From: Bacteroidota bacterium
Lineage (GTDB): Bacteria > Bacteroidota > Bacteroidia > Bacteroidales > UBA5342
Reading direction: 5' to 3'
Assembly: GCA_003249935.1 (NCBI GenBank)
Contig: QKHT01000038.1
Span: 1 to 51,118 of the forward strand
Length of the DNA: 51,118 bases
The translations under genes were made by a program, and so were the position numbers. Every line of letters starts with the position of its first letter. Within the stretch, counting starts at the first letter, position 1. The notes under the pieces are model-generated. The model ran no database searches. It had not been told where the DNA came from and was given only the letters and a program-made list of their open reading frames with translations. Positions 8,215 through 19,409 of the stretch are shown one piece after another.

Positions 8215-9759
8215 TTAAAACGGTGGAATCCCGTGTTTTTTTGTTGGCCGATAATCGGTTTTGTTTTTACTAACCTCAAGTGCATGAATGAGTAACGAAC
8301 GAGTTTCAGCCGGTTCGATTACTGCATCAATATATCCTTTAGATGCTGCAACATAGGGATTTGCAAATTTTTCCTTATATTCGGCAACTTTCAATTTCCG
8401 CATTTCATCGGGATTTTCGGCTTCATCAATCTCCTTTTTAAAAATGATGTTTGCTGCACCTTCCGGTCCCATTACTGCAATTTCGGCACTTGGCCATGCA
8501 AAGTTAAAGTCTGAACCAAGGTGCCTTGAGTTCATCGCTATATAACCACCGCCGTAAGCTTTGCGTAAGATTACCGTTACTTTCGGTACAGTGGCTTCGC
8601 TATAAGCATAAAGCAATTTTGCACCATGTCTGATAACGCCCGCATGTTCCTGATCAACCCCGGGTAAATAACCAGGCATATCTTCGAATGTAACAATTGG
8701 AATATTGAATGCGTCGCAGAAACGAATGAATCTGGCTGCTTTGTCGGAACTGTCGCAATCGAGAACCCCGGCAAGTACTAATGGCTGGTTCGCCACAAAA
8801 CCTACCGATTCACCATTAATACGACCAAAACCAATGACAATATTTGCGGCCCACATCTCCTGAATTTCAAAGAAATCTGAATCGTCTACCACCGCACGAA
8901 GTAAATCTCTCACATCATAGGGCGATTTAGCATCGCCAGGCACGATATCTTCTATTTTTATCGAAGAAATTGGGTCCTTTGCAGGGTACTTCTTTGTTTT
9001 TGCTTCGTTGTTGCGAGGAATAAAAGATAGAAGTTTTTTTATTTGATCAAAACACTCTGTTTCGCTTTCTGCAAAGAAATGCGCATTTCCTGTAATTTCA
9101 GCATGAATTCTTGCTCCGCCAAGCTCTTCCATGCCGATTTTTTCGCCTAATACAGTTTCAATTACACTTGGACCTGTAATAAACATTTTTGATATTTTAT
9201 CGACCATAAATACAAAGTCGGTAAGTGCCGGAGAGTAAACTGCCCCACCAGCACAAGGACCAAGTATTACAGAAATCTGCGGAATTACGCCAGATGCCAT
9301 GGTGTTGCGATAAAAAATTTCGCCATAACCAGCCAATGAGTTTACACCTTCCTGAATACGTGCACCACCAGAATCGTTGATCCCAATAAGTGGAACACGC
9401 ATTTTTAAGGCATGATCCATAATTTTGGTTATTTTTCGGGCATGGCTCAAGCCTAAAGAGCCACCTGCAACGGTAAAATCTTGTGCAAATACACACACCG
9501 GACCGCCCAAAATAGTTCCGGTACCAATTAGTACTCCATCACCATGTAATACCTTCTTTTCCATGTCGAAATCACGAGCCTGATGTTCTACGAACAAATC
9601 ATACTCGCTAAAGGAATCACGGTCTAATAATGCTAAAATACGCTCCCGGGCAGTTAACTTACCCATTGCGTTTTGCTTTTCAATGGCTGCATCGCCACCA
9701 CCCTTTTGTACCAGCGCTCGCCTTTTCCTGAGGTCTGTAATACTTTTTCTAAGTGACAT
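8215..9759 (-). CDS. Acyl-CoA carboxylase carboxyltransferase subunit (propionyl-CoA carboxylase beta / methylmalonyl-CoA decarboxylase alpha)
   Basis: This enzyme moves the carboxyl group between biotin and propionyl-CoA/methylmalonyl-CoA. That step belongs to the succinate-propionate pathway typical of Bacteroidales. The family is shown by GKLTARERILALLD at the N-terminus, DSGGARIQEGVNSLAGYGE with the acyl-CoA oxyanion glycines, GPCAGGAVYSPALTDF, and the C-terminal half with VTVILRKAYGGGYIAMNS and WPSAEIAVMGPEGAANI. From the ATG at 9759 the product has 514 residues, the usual length. The frame extends another 39 codons to 9876, but a -7 promoter motif at 9812-9819 falls inside that extension and family members start at MSLRKSI. 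An AGG precedes the chosen ATG. Whether it runs as carboxylase or decarboxylase cannot be told from this subunit alone. Confidence 0.93.
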   Translation of the reverse strand: MSLRKSITDLRKRRALVQKGGGDAAIEKQNAMGKLTARERILALLDRDSFSEYDLFVEHQARDFDMEKKVLHGDGVLIGTGTILGGPVCVFAQDFTVAGGSLGLSHARKITKIMDHALKMRVPLIGINDSGGARIQEGVNSLAGYGEIFYRNTMASGVIPQISVILGPCAGGAVYSPALTDFVFMVDKISKMFITGPSVIETVLGEKIGMEELGGARIHAEITGNAHFFAESETECFDQIKKLLSFIPRNNEAKTKKYPAKDPISSIKIEDIVPGDAKSPYDVRDLLRAVVDDSDFFEIQEMWAANIVIGFGRINGESVGFVANQPLVLAGVLDCDSSDKAARFIRFCDAFNIPIVTFEDMPGYLPGVDQEHAGVIRHGAKLLYAYSEATVPKVTVILRKAYGGGYIAMNSRHLGSDFNFAWPSAEIAVMGPEGAANIIFKKEIDEAENPDEMRKLKVAEYKEKFANPYVAASKGYIDAVIEPAETRSLLIHALEVSKNKTDYRPTKKHGIPPF

Positions 9760-9811
9760 AACCTGATATTTAGTTAAATTGCTACTTTTATTTCTTTTGT
9801 AAAAACAGTCA

Positions 9812-9819
9812 CAAATGTA
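9812..9819 (-). promoter_or_regulatory. Candidate Bacteroidetes -7 element for the carboxyltransferase operon
   Basis: TACATTTG on the minus strand fits the TAnnTTTG consensus of the Bacteroidetes primary sigma factor. A TSS near 9805 would give a leader of about 45 nt before the ATG at 9759. No good -33 TTTG is seen at the expected spacing. Confidence 0.4.
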
Positions 9820-10058
9820 CACATTCTTTGAATACTTTTGCACACAAGGAGGTAATTTGTGTAAGTTTCGTTCCAAAAAAATATTGTTTTATGTTTTGTT
9901 CTAACGCACATTTTTTCTTGATTGGAAACTGGTTGGTATTAATGGGACGTTTTTCAATAGATTCTATTTGGATGCCATATTAATTAGCAGGTTTATTTTT
10001 TGTGAATAATTATTGATTCAAAACTGTTTAAACATCAGGTTATTCGAGGCATTATTGT

Positions 10059-10066
10059 TATATTTG
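10059..10066 (+). promoter_or_regulatory. Candidate -7 element for gyrB
   Basis: TATATTTG matches TAnnTTTG and would give a leader of about 60 nt before gyrB. A -33 element is not obvious. Confidence 0.35.
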
Positions 10067-10128
10067 TTTGATAATTTATTTGAAGCAAAAGTCGTTGACA
10101 GTCACGATTTTTAAAGGTTATAATATAA

Positions 10129-12093
<1,965 letters not shown>

Positions 12094-12111
12094 TTGATTT
12101 TTAAAATGAAA

Positions 12112-12148
12112 TAAAAAAGGCACCTTACTTTTAAGGTGCCTTTTTTAT
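12112..12148. terminator. Bidirectional terminator between gyrB and GH57 gene
   Basis: Perfect 9-bp stem GGCACCTTA/TAAGGTGCC with a 4-nt loop, preceded by six A's and followed by six T's. It lies between two convergent genes. Confidence 0.93.
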
Positions 12149-12171
12149 TCTCGACTTTACAGTTTTATCGC

Positions 12172-13527
12172 TTAATTTTTTGTTTTCTTTTTTGATTTTG
12201 CATCCGATTTGGCCTCATGATCTGCTTTCCCGGTTATTTTATTTCTTGCTTTAAGGCGCGATTCTAAAAGTTTAATCTCACTGTTTTTTTCCTGAATTGT
12301 TTTTTCAAGGATTTGCATTTTCTTAAAAATATCATCTTCACCAGGAATAGCCTCTTTAACACGTTCCGCAAAATCACTCAATACATTCATATAGTTTATA
12401 AATGCATCGTAAGGCGATTGGTACGGATTGAAGTAGGCATGAATATCACCGTCTGAAAAGAATTTCGTACACATGTAATAAAAGTGGTCACTTGCCTGAA
12501 GGTAGAGCCAGTCTTTTTGTAATTTTATATCCGAGACTTGAGTTATTAAATGTTTTAAATCATACAATTTATTAAATGCTTCATTCTGAAGTTCATTGCC
12601 CAACCATGCAGATAGGTCTCGTTCTTCATCGGCCCATGAAATCGGATAAGGGACATTAATCGCTCCGGAAGAAATCGATTTCCTGAATATTTCTGAAGGC
12701 GTATTAAATGATATTCCTTTTTCGATTATTGCTTCTGGTAGTTTTTTCAGAAATTCAAATATTCCTGATTCTTTTGGTTGATGCTCACCAAAAGTTTCAT
12801 AGTCCATAAAAAGATTTATGATTGGTTCATTCTCTAAAATAGTGGAAACCCATCCTGCGTATTTTTGGGCCGTTAAAGGATACTCATTCCAGCCTTTATT
12901 CGAGAATCTAAATGCGATATCATCACTTAGTTTAAAGTTTCTTAAAAGAATTTTTAATCTTGGGTTGATGTTATTGCAGTACACAAAATTTGGACTTTTC
13001 CAACCTAATACATGCTTTGCTCCTTCAGAAAGCATGCCTGAATAGCCCATCGAGGCAATTGTTGCACCGATCTCATCGCTATAAATGAGTTCGGTGTTTC
13101 TAAATATTTTTGGTTCAACCCCAAACAGCAGCTTGATTTTTTCGCTATGCATACGGATTTGTTTTTTAAATTCAAATTCGTCCTTAAATGAGCATAGCGA
13201 ATGGGCATATGTTTCGGACAGAAATTCAACTTGTCCGGTATCTGCTAAAGCCCTAAACGAATCTATAACCTCCGGTTTATAAAGTTGAAACTGATCTATA
13301 GCCAAACCTGAAATTGAGAATGTGATTTTAAATTTATTTTTGTTCTTTTTAATCAGGTCCAATAAAATGGTATTTGTAGGTAGGTAACATCGTTCCGAAA
13401 CCTGTGTTACAATACTTTCGTTCGTGTAATCATCGTAATAGTAGTTGTCTGAACCAATGTCAAAAAAACGGTATCTTTTGAGTCGAAATGGTTGATGAAC
13501 CTGAAAATATAAGCAAATTGTCTTCAT
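12172..13527 (-). CDS. Glycoside hydrolase family 57 alpha-amylase/4-alpha-glucanotransferase-like protein
   Basis: GH57 enzymes cleave or transfer alpha-1,4-glucan chains with retention. The protein opens with the family signature FQVHQPFRLKRYRFF (HQPFR at residues 11-15). It has the RNTELIYSDEIG segment near 143-154 and the conserved MDYETFGEHQ at 241-250, whose Asp242 is the expected acid/base region. Residues ~395-430 look like a coiled coil (KKMQILEKTIQEKNSEIKLLESRLKARN) and the end is a Lys-rich tail, an unusual addition probably for partner binding. It is the last gene of a glycogen operon, 6 nt after the GT4 gene, and is likely cytoplasmic because no signal peptide is present. Exact specificity (amylase, branching or transferase) is not resolved. 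Confidence 0.9.
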   Translation of the reverse strand: MKTICLYFQVHQPFRLKRYRFFDIGSDNYYYDDYTNESIVTQVSERCYLPTNTILLDLIKKNKNKFKITFSISGLAIDQFQLYKPEVIDSFRALADTGQVEFLSETYAHSLCSFKDEFEFKKQIRMHSEKIKLLFGVEPKIFRNTELIYSDEIGATIASMGYSGMLSEGAKHVLGWKSPNFVYCNNINPRLKILLRNFKLSDDIAFRFSNKGWNEYPLTAQKYAGWVSTILENEPIINLFMDYETFGEHQPKESGIFEFLKKLPEAIIEKGISFNTPSEIFRKSISSGAINVPYPISWADEERDLSAWLGNELQNEAFNKLYDLKHLITQVSDIKLQKDWLYLQASDHFYYMCTKFFSDGDIHAYFNPYQSPYDAFINYMNVLSDFAERVKEAIPGEDDIFKKMQILEKTIQEKNSEIKLLESRLKARNKITGKADHEAKSDAKSKKKTKN

Positions 13528-13533
13528 TGGAGA

Positions 13534-14829
13534 TTAGTTTTCAGTGGTTAATACTCGATCATAAATTTGGCGCACTTTTAATGCCGCCTGATCCCATTTT
13601 AAACTATTTACTTCTGCTTTACCTTTCGTTTTAAATTCATTTGAAAGTGCATTATATTTAAGCAATCCATAAATAGCATCGGCCATCGCATCGATATCCC
13701 AAAAATCTATTTTTATTGCATGCTTTAGTATTTCCGAAACACCCGATTGTTTTGAAATAATTACCGGTACATTAGACTGCATTGCTTCCAGCGGGGAGAT
13801 GCCAAATGGTTCAGACACAGAAGGCATTATATATACATCACTGTATTTTAGTAATTCAAAAACCTGTTCGCCTTTTAAGAAACCTGTAAAATGAAACCGA
13901 TCGGCAATTTTTCGTTGGGCAGCCAAACGAATCATTTTATTCATCATATCTCCGCTTCCGGCCATTACAAAGCGTACATTGTCCATTTTTTGAAGAACTT
14001 TATACGCCGCTTCAATAAAATACTCAGGCCCTTTTTGCATTGTTATCCGACCCAAAAAAGTAACTATTTTATTGTTATTATGCTTATCAATTGTTACAGC
14101 ATTCAGTTCTTCATTGGGTTCAACGGCATTGTAAACGGTGGTAATTTTCGATTCTGGGATGCCATATTTTTCAATAACAATTTGTTTGGTTAAATTTGAT
14201 ACTGTTATGATATGATCAGCTTCGGTCATTCCCCATTGCTCAATGGCAAACACATGTGGATTAACATTTCCACGGCTACGATCAAATTCTGTGGCATGCA
14301 CATGGATAACCAAAGGCTTTCCACTCGTTTTTTTTGCACTAATGCCGGCTGGAAAAGTTAGCCAATCGTGGGCATGAATGATATCGAATTGGTTGTTTTC
14401 TGCAATTCGTTGGGCCACAATACCGTATTTTTCTATTTCGTTATATAGGGTTGAACCATAAGTCCCGCTAAATTCTACGAAACCTTCTTCTGTAGTCTGA
14501 ATTGTTGTGAATTGATCTGAGACTTCTGTGGATTTTATCCGCCAAAATTCTTCCGGATCGACATATGGTGCAATTGTTGAACGAACCTCCAAATAGTCAA
14601 TTGTTCGTTCATTTTCTGTAAGTTTAACCTTTTGGCTCTTAATTGGAATCTTGTTTGCTCCAATAAATTCAACATTGTCTAAAAGTTCGTCGCCGTAAGC
14701 TTTAGGTACAACGAAAAGCAAATCAAGATCCGACTGTTGTATCAGACCTTTAGACAAGCCATAACATGCGGTTCCTAAACCACCTGAAATGTGGGGTGGA
14801 AATTCCCATCCAAACATCAATACTCTCAT
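13534..14829 (-). CDS. GT4-family glycosyltransferase, glycogen synthase-like
   Basis: A GT-B fold glycosyltransferase of 431 residues. The N-terminus MFGWEFPPHISGGLGTACYG carries the glycine-rich acceptor loop (GGLG) also seen in glycogen/starch synthases. The C-terminal domain carries the donor-site signature SVSEPFGISPLEAMQSNVPVI, typical of GT4 retaining enzymes. Its position between a glycogen debranching enzyme and a GH57 enzyme argues that it elongates alpha-glucan, probably as the cell's glycogen synthase. It lies 25 nt downstream of the debranching gene and 6 nt upstream of GH57. The donor (UDP- or ADP-glucose) is not readable. Confidence 0.88.
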   Translation of the reverse strand: MRVLMFGWEFPPHISGGLGTACYGLSKGLIQQSDLDLLFVVPKAYGDELLDNVEFIGANKIPIKSQKVKLTENERTIDYLEVRSTIAPYVDPEEFWRIKSTEVSDQFTTIQTTEEGFVEFSGTYGSTLYNEIEKYGIVAQRIAENNQFDIIHAHDWLTFPAGISAKKTSGKPLVIHVHATEFDRSRGNVNPHVFAIEQWGMTEADHIITVSNLTKQIVIEKYGIPESKITTVYNAVEPNEELNAVTIDKHNNNKIVTFLGRITMQKGPEYFIEAAYKVLQKMDNVRFVMAGSGDMMNKMIRLAAQRKIADRFHFTGFLKGEQVFELLKYSDVYIMPSVSEPFGISPLEAMQSNVPVIISKQSGVSEILKHAIKIDFWDIDAMADAIYGLLKYNALSNEFKTKGKAEVNSLKWDQAALKVRQIYDRVLTTEN

Positions 14830-14854
14830 TTTAATATCCCGGTTTTGATTAATA

Positions 14855-16783
14855 TTATACGTTGTTTATTATTCGGGAGAGGCGAATCATCTCGGCAACA
14901 TTTGCTGCATACGATACCGCACCTCTTCCCTGATGAGGTGGATCTCCGTCGTAATATTCCGAAAGTGTACCTATGCAATGCTTCGACATCTCGTCATCAA
15001 ATGCTTCAATTACTTGTTTCAGATGCTGAACGCCACTGTTCTTGTATATTTTTAAATACGATTCACCATATACGCCCAATAACCAAGGCCACGCTGTGCC
15101 CTGATGATAGCCATAATGGCGGGTATTGTGGTCACCAACTAATTCGCCGATGTACATTGGATCTTCAGGTGAGAGGGTGCGTAATCCTCGCGGTGTAAAT
15201 AAATATTTGTTTACTACATCCAGAATTCTCTTTTGTTGTTCCTTGGTGAGCGCAGAATGTGGTAACCCAATTGCAAATAGCATGTTAGGTCTAATTTGAC
15301 TGTTTTTTTCGTCTCCATTTACAAAGTCAAAAAGGCAATCATGTTTGGTGTTCCAAAATACATTTGCGAAATTTTGCTCAATTTGTGAAATTGTTTTCTC
15401 AATAACTGTGCTTAATTCCGATTTTTGTTTTATGTTTTTAAAGTAAAATACTAAACTATTGTACCATAGGGCATTAATTTCTGGTAGGTATCCATAACGT
15501 GGATTTACCGGAATGTTGTTAACTGACGAATTCATCCACGATGCTGGTCGGTTAATATCGCTGGTAACAGCTATTAATCCGTTTTGATCTAACCTGATTC
15601 CGGGAAGTTTTGATTTGTATATTCTTCTAAATACTTTTTCGAAAATTGGCTTGTATCGATTAAATCCGGCACCGCCAACAGAAACAATTTGCTGAAAACA
15701 GTTTAGTGCCCAAAATGAAACATCCGGTGCATCGTATTCATCTACATTTTCTGGTAATGTACCTTTTGAAAGATATGCCTTAAAATCCTCTATTACTTTT
15801 TTTTCCGCTTTTCTAAATGAAATCTGATCGTTACGAGACAGGGTGAGGCCTAAAAGAGAAATAAAAGTGTCTCTTGCTCTTGGTTTGAACCATGGATAGC
15901 CAGCCTGAATATCTAGTTCATCATTTTTAATTATGAAAAACTGTTGTGCGGCATTATCTAAGCAACTTAATAAACTATTTCTTTGTGGGCGGCGATTGAC
16001 TTCTATATTAAACTTTCGCTTCAGCGTTTCTGTATTAATTTCACTCAAACCGGCTGAAACAACAATGGTTTCACCTTTACTAATGGGTAATTCAAAATAT
16101 CCGGGTACAAATAAATCTTCAGAGAACTCGTATCCTCTTTCTTGTTCCTTGCTGTATTCAATACCATAATACCAGTCCGGCACTGAAATAAATTCATTGT
16201 CTTTCGAGAATTGAAGATATAACTCAGGATAATTCTCATATTGTTTGAAGCGGAGTCCATTTTCTAACGATTCTATTTCATTTTTCACCAACAAATTTGC
16301 TTTCATTAGTTGGTGGTAATTTCTAAATGCAAAGAATGGTTTAAATCTGATCGTTGTAGGAGAATGCGCTTCAACCAAAGTATATCGCAACAAAACCCTG
16401 TCTTCACCGGATATAAAAACTTTTTCGCGGGTAAGAATTACGCCTCCCACCCGATATGTTACAATCGGAATAGATTCACATTCAAATTCACGGATGTATT
16501 TATGGCCCTTAGGTGAATAGTGATTCTCGGCAAACTTGTGAATTCCCAAATTAAACTCCGAATTATGTTGAATGACTGTTTCGTCCAATGAAGACAAAAG
16601 TACATGCAAATCGTTATCTATAGATTTTATTGGACATACTAAAAGCCCATGATATTTACGTGTATTACATCCGGATACCGTTGTACAACTGTATGCGCCT
16701 GTTCTGCTGGTGCGAAGTAGTTCTTTACTCAGCGACTCTTTCAGATTAATTAAATCCTGTTTCTCAAAATTGAGGTACCCCAT
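14855..16783 (-). CDS. Glycogen debranching enzyme (amylo-alpha-1,6-glucosidase)
   Basis: The enzyme removes alpha-1,6 branches from glycogen in the cytoplasm. An N-terminal GDE_N domain (RTSRTGAYSCTTVSGCNTRK and YHGLLV) is followed by an (alpha/alpha)6 GH133-like domain with the signature PWFKPRARDTFISLLGLTL and the C-terminal RHYGYHQGTAWPWLLGVYG. From the ATG at 16783 it has 642 residues. The frame extends 11 codons to a TTG at 16816, but family members start at M-x-YLNF, as here. It is the first gene of the operon with the GT4 and GH57 genes, an arrangement known from Bacteroides. No signal peptide is present. Confidence 0.92.
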   Translation of the reverse strand: MGYLNFEKQDLINLKESLSKELLRTSRTGAYSCTTVSGCNTRKYHGLLVCPIKSIDNDLHVLLSSLDETVIQHNSEFNLGIHKFAENHYSPKGHKYIREFECESIPIVTYRVGGVILTREKVFISGEDRVLLRYTLVEAHSPTTIRFKPFFAFRNYHQLMKANLLVKNEIESLENGLRFKQYENYPELYLQFSKDNEFISVPDWYYGIEYSKEQERGYEFSEDLFVPGYFELPISKGETIVVSAGLSEINTETLKRKFNIEVNRRPQRNSLLSCLDNAAQQFFIIKNDELDIQAGYPWFKPRARDTFISLLGLTLSRNDQISFRKAEKKVIEDFKAYLSKGTLPENVDEYDAPDVSFWALNCFQQIVSVGGAGFNRYKPIFEKVFRRIYKSKLPGIRLDQNGLIAVTSDINRPASWMNSSVNNIPVNPRYGYLPEINALWYNSLVFYFKNIKQKSELSTVIEKTISQIEQNFANVFWNTKHDCLFDFVNGDEKNSQIRPNMLFAIGLPHSALTKEQQKRILDVVNKYLFTPRGLRTLSPEDPMYIGELVGDHNTRHYGYHQGTAWPWLLGVYGESYLKIYKNSGVQHLKQVIEAFDDEMSKHCIGTLSEYYDGDPPHQGRGAVSYAANVAEMIRLSRIINNV

Positions 16784-16850
16784 TTGAGTATATTGAATGT
16801 GTTGAACTTTATACAAATAATCTCATTTACAAAGCTAAAGAAATAATTTA

Positions 16851-16878
16851 AAAAAAGCGGAATCATTTCGATTCCGCT
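16851..16878 (-). terminator. Terminator of gldJ-like gene
   Basis: On the minus strand the stem AGCGGAATC/GATTCCGCT with a 5-nt loop is followed by TTTTTT. It begins 7 nt beyond the gldJ-like stop and isolates that gene from the glycogen operon downstream. Confidence 0.9.
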
Positions 16879-16884
16879 CACTTA

Positions 16885-18438
16885 TTATTTCTTTGTTGCA
16901 TTGTATGAACTTCCGACGCGATCCATCGCACATCTGAATCCTAAGTCGTCACGAGACCGGGATTCGTCCAGATATCGTCTTGTTGATGGATTTAGCCAAT
17001 ATGGTTTATCTCTCCATCCACCGCCTTTGTAGACTCTGGTCGTATTGCTAATACGAGATGAAAGCATTCCTTCACCAAAATCTCCATCGGGAGAGTATAA
17101 TTGAGCTGTTGCCGAATCGTTTTCTGCTTTAGTTTTCCAGTTTTTTCGAATCAAACTGGATCGGGCATCACCATCGAGATAATTACGCAAATCTGAAGAA
17201 GGATATTTGCCTTTGAGGATTGAATCCGGTGCATCTTTATAAATAACCCGACCTAATGAATCGAGTTGTGCAATTCTTGCAGGTGAACCATTAATATCGC
17301 CTTCAATTATCGAAGGTGCCTGAAATCTATTTCCTCGAACCGGGTTAAACTCATCTACAACTTCATAAGAGGTAGTTCTGTAAACGTCAAATACCCATTC
17401 ATTTACGTTTCCGGCCATGTTATAAAGACCCCAGTCGTTGGGCGCAAAACTATTTACCGGAACTGTTACACATGCTCCGTCATTGAGGTTCCCGGCCATT
17501 CCCATCAAGTCGCCTCTGCCTCTGGCAAAGTTAGCCATCATATTTCCTCTGTTCTTTTCATCTTTATCTCTTAGGGAGGCACCATCCCATGGGTAAATCC
17601 TTTTTTCTACATAAGAATCCATATAAGGATCGCCAACTATGCCATACGCTGCATATTCCCATTCAGCCTCTGTGGGCAGTCGGAATTTTGGCAACAGAAG
17701 TCCGTCGTTATAATCTGCCTTACGCACAGTGCCAAAAGCATCCTCTAATGGTCTTTTACCTTCAGTAGGCTTATAGTCAGATCGCATCAAGTACTTCTTG
17801 GTTGAGAAAACATTAAAAGAGATCTCCTCCTGATTGCTATTAGCTTGTATTTGTTGAAAGTTAGGAAGTTCTATAATTCCTTTATCTGCAAGAGTTTTTT
17901 CATTTACCCTGTCTGTTCGCCAGTCGCAATAATCACTGGCTTGCTTCCACGATACGCCAACAACCGGATACAAATCGAAGGAAGCATGACGGAAGTAATA
18001 CTCAACATACGGATCATTATACCCTAATGGCCTTTGCCACACTAAAGTATCGGGTAAAGCTTGTCTGTGCACATCAGGGTAATTATGATATACTAATTTT
18101 AACCAGTGTAGATATTCACGCCAGTCACGATTAGAGATCTCATGCTGATCCATATAGAATGAATTCACTGTAACCCTTCGTTGCATATTATTCCAATCAC
18201 CAGGCAAATCTTCTATTGTTCGACCTAATGTAAAAGTACCCCCTTCAATAAACACCATGCCTGGTGGAGTACTTTGTTCTACATAATCTCTGGTTTCGAA
18301 TCCACCATATTTGGCATCGTTATATACCCATCCGGTGGTATTCGATACACCCTTCCTACCGCCAACAGGACCGCAAGCGACACCTATTATCAGTAGCAAA
18401 ATACCTGAGAAAATGCTAATTCTACGATTAATATACAT
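16885..18438 (-). CDS. gldJ: GldJ-like gliding motility / type IX secretion lipoprotein (SUMF1 fold)
   Basis: The product is a lipoprotein (signal peptide ending at a Cys near residue 22, GVACGPVGG) with a formylglycine-generating-enzyme (SUMF1) fold. GldJ features are visible: TTGWVYNDAKYGGFETRDY and PPGMVFIEGGTFTLGR at the start, EISNRDWREYLHWLK and TEAEWEYAAYG in the middle, NMAGNVNEWVFDVYR, and YKGGGWRDKPYWLNPSTRRY at the end. GldJ is required for gliding and for stability of the GldK/T9SS ring in gliding Bacteroidota. It is monocistronic here, with its own terminator and no gldKLMN nearby, as is usual for gldJ. The catalytic SUMF1 cysteine pair is not evident, in keeping with a structural role. 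GldK is the main alternative, but the N-terminus fits GldJ better. Confidence 0.8.
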   Translation of the reverse strand: MYINRRISIFSGILLLIIGVACGPVGGRKGVSNTTGWVYNDAKYGGFETRDYVEQSTPPGMVFIEGGTFTLGRTIEDLPGDWNNMQRRVTVNSFYMDQHEISNRDWREYLHWLKLVYHNYPDVHRQALPDTLVWQRPLGYNDPYVEYYFRHASFDLYPVVGVSWKQASDYCDWRTDRVNEKTLADKGIIELPNFQQIQANSNQEEISFNVFSTKKYLMRSDYKPTEGKRPLEDAFGTVRKADYNDGLLLPKFRLPTEAEWEYAAYGIVGDPYMDSYVEKRIYPWDGASLRDKDEKNRGNMMANFARGRGDLMGMAGNLNDGACVTVPVNSFAPNDWGLYNMAGNVNEWVFDVYRTTSYEVVDEFNPVRGNRFQAPSIIEGDINGSPARIAQLDSLGRVIYKDAPDSILKGKYPSSDLRNYLDGDARSSLIRKNWKTKAENDSATAQLYSPDGDFGEGMLSSRISNTTRVYKGGGWRDKPYWLNPSTRRYLDESRSRDDLGFRCAMDRVGSSYNATKK

Positions 18439-18470
18439 ATTTAAAAAGTTTCATTCTCGGTTACACGACA

Positions 18471-18478
18471 CAAATATA
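18471..18478 (-). promoter_or_regulatory. Candidate -7 element for gldJ-like gene
   Basis: TATATTTG on the minus strand fits TAnnTTTG and lies 33 nt upstream of the gldJ-like ATG. Confidence 0.4.
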
Positions 18479-18588
18479 AAACTTATTTCGAATAAACTTA
18501 TTGTGATGTCCCGAAAAATTATTTTGTTTCAATTTATAATTGAATGCTTTAAAAATAAGAGATAATTTTTTTTTTACATCCTAATTCA

Positions 18589-18596
18589 TACTTTTG
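18589..18596 (+). promoter_or_regulatory. Candidate -7 element for the exopolysaccharide operon
   Basis: TACTTTTG fits TAnnTTTG. A T-rich tract lies where the -33 element is expected. The predicted TSS near 18603 excludes the GTG at 18594 and supports the ATG at 18633 as the start of the Wza-like gene. Confidence 0.45.
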
Positions 18597-18632
18597 TGTT
18601 CTTTAATTAATTTGATTTGTAGATTATATCAG

Positions 18633-19406
18633 ATGAAAAAATATTTTTATCTATTTTTTTTGATTAGCATATTAGGTTTAACCTCATGCGTAACAAATAA
18701 AAAACTAATGTACCTTCAGCCTGCCGATGGTGAGATTATTCCAAACTATGCGAAGGAGGTTGCTGCTGTTTATAGGGTTCAGCCTGGAGATGAGTTGTTT
18801 ATAAAATTAGCACCCTTAGATGCAGATCTCAACGATTATTTTAAGAGTGAAGTGTCGGGAGCGTATTTTAGTACCGAGACTTCTGTGAGTTTAAGCAGTT
18901 TTTTGGTAGATGAAAAGGGCTTTATCAGTTATCCTCTGATTGGTATGATACATGTAGGAGGTAAAACAACGAGTGAAATTAAAGATATTATTGAAGCGAG
19001 TTTCAAAAATATTGTTATAGAAGGAGGATCTGTTTTTGTTAAACTTGTTAATAATTATGTGAGTGTGCTTGGTGATGTTAAGATGCCCGGCCGTTTTGTA
19101 ATCTATAAAGAAAGATTGTCGGTTTTTCATGCCATTGCTATGGCAGGAGATTTGTTACCTTTTGCATCCAGGAGTTCAGTAAAAATAGTACGCCAGACAC
19201 CAGATGGACCGGTGGTTAAAACATTTGATTTGCGAAGTGATGAAATTCTTGGCTCAGAATTTTATTACATTCAGCCCAATGATGTAATATATGTTGGAAA
19301 AATGAAAGGTCAATTTTTTCGTTTTGAATCACTTACAAATATTATGACAGTGCTTTCAGGATCATTATCAATATTTTTAATTGCCTTAACAATAAACAAA
19401 AATTAA
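18633..19406 (+). CDS. Wza-like outer-membrane polysaccharide export lipoprotein
   Basis: Wza-type proteins form the outer-membrane channel for capsule or exopolysaccharide. A lipoprotein signal ends at Cys19 (GLTSCVTNKK). The poly-export domain follows with VYRVQPGDELFIKL, then a SLBB-type beta-grasp region (VSVLGDVKMPGRFVIY), and a C-terminal hydrophobic segment (IMTVLSGSLSIFLIALTI) that probably inserts into the membrane. The start was set at the ATG 18633 (257 aa) because upstream in-frame codons overlap the promoter. It is the first gene of the EPS operon, with the Wzc kinase 3 nt downstream. Confidence 0.92.
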   Translation: MKKYFYLFFLISILGLTSCVTNKKLMYLQPADGEIIPNYAKEVAAVYRVQPGDELFIKLAPLDADLNDYFKSEVSGAYFSTETSVSLSSFLVDEKGFISYPLIGMIHVGGKTTSEIKDIIEASFKNIVIEGGSVFVKLVNNYVSVLGDVKMPGRFVIYKERLSVFHAIAMAGDLLPFASRSSVKIVRQTPDGPVVKTFDLRSDEILGSEFYYIQPNDVIYVGKMKGQFFRFESLTNIMTVLSGSLSIFLIALTINKN

Positions 19407-19409
19407 GAA

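Noticed and set aside
9760-9876. 39-codon N-terminal extension of the carboxyltransferase
   Set aside because: A -7 promoter motif lies within it and family members start at the internal ATG at 9759.
16885-18438. Formylglycine-generating enzyme or sulfatase-modifying factor
   Set aside because: The SUMF1 fold is present, but the lipoprotein signal and N-terminal pattern are those of GldJ and the catalytic cysteines are not evident.
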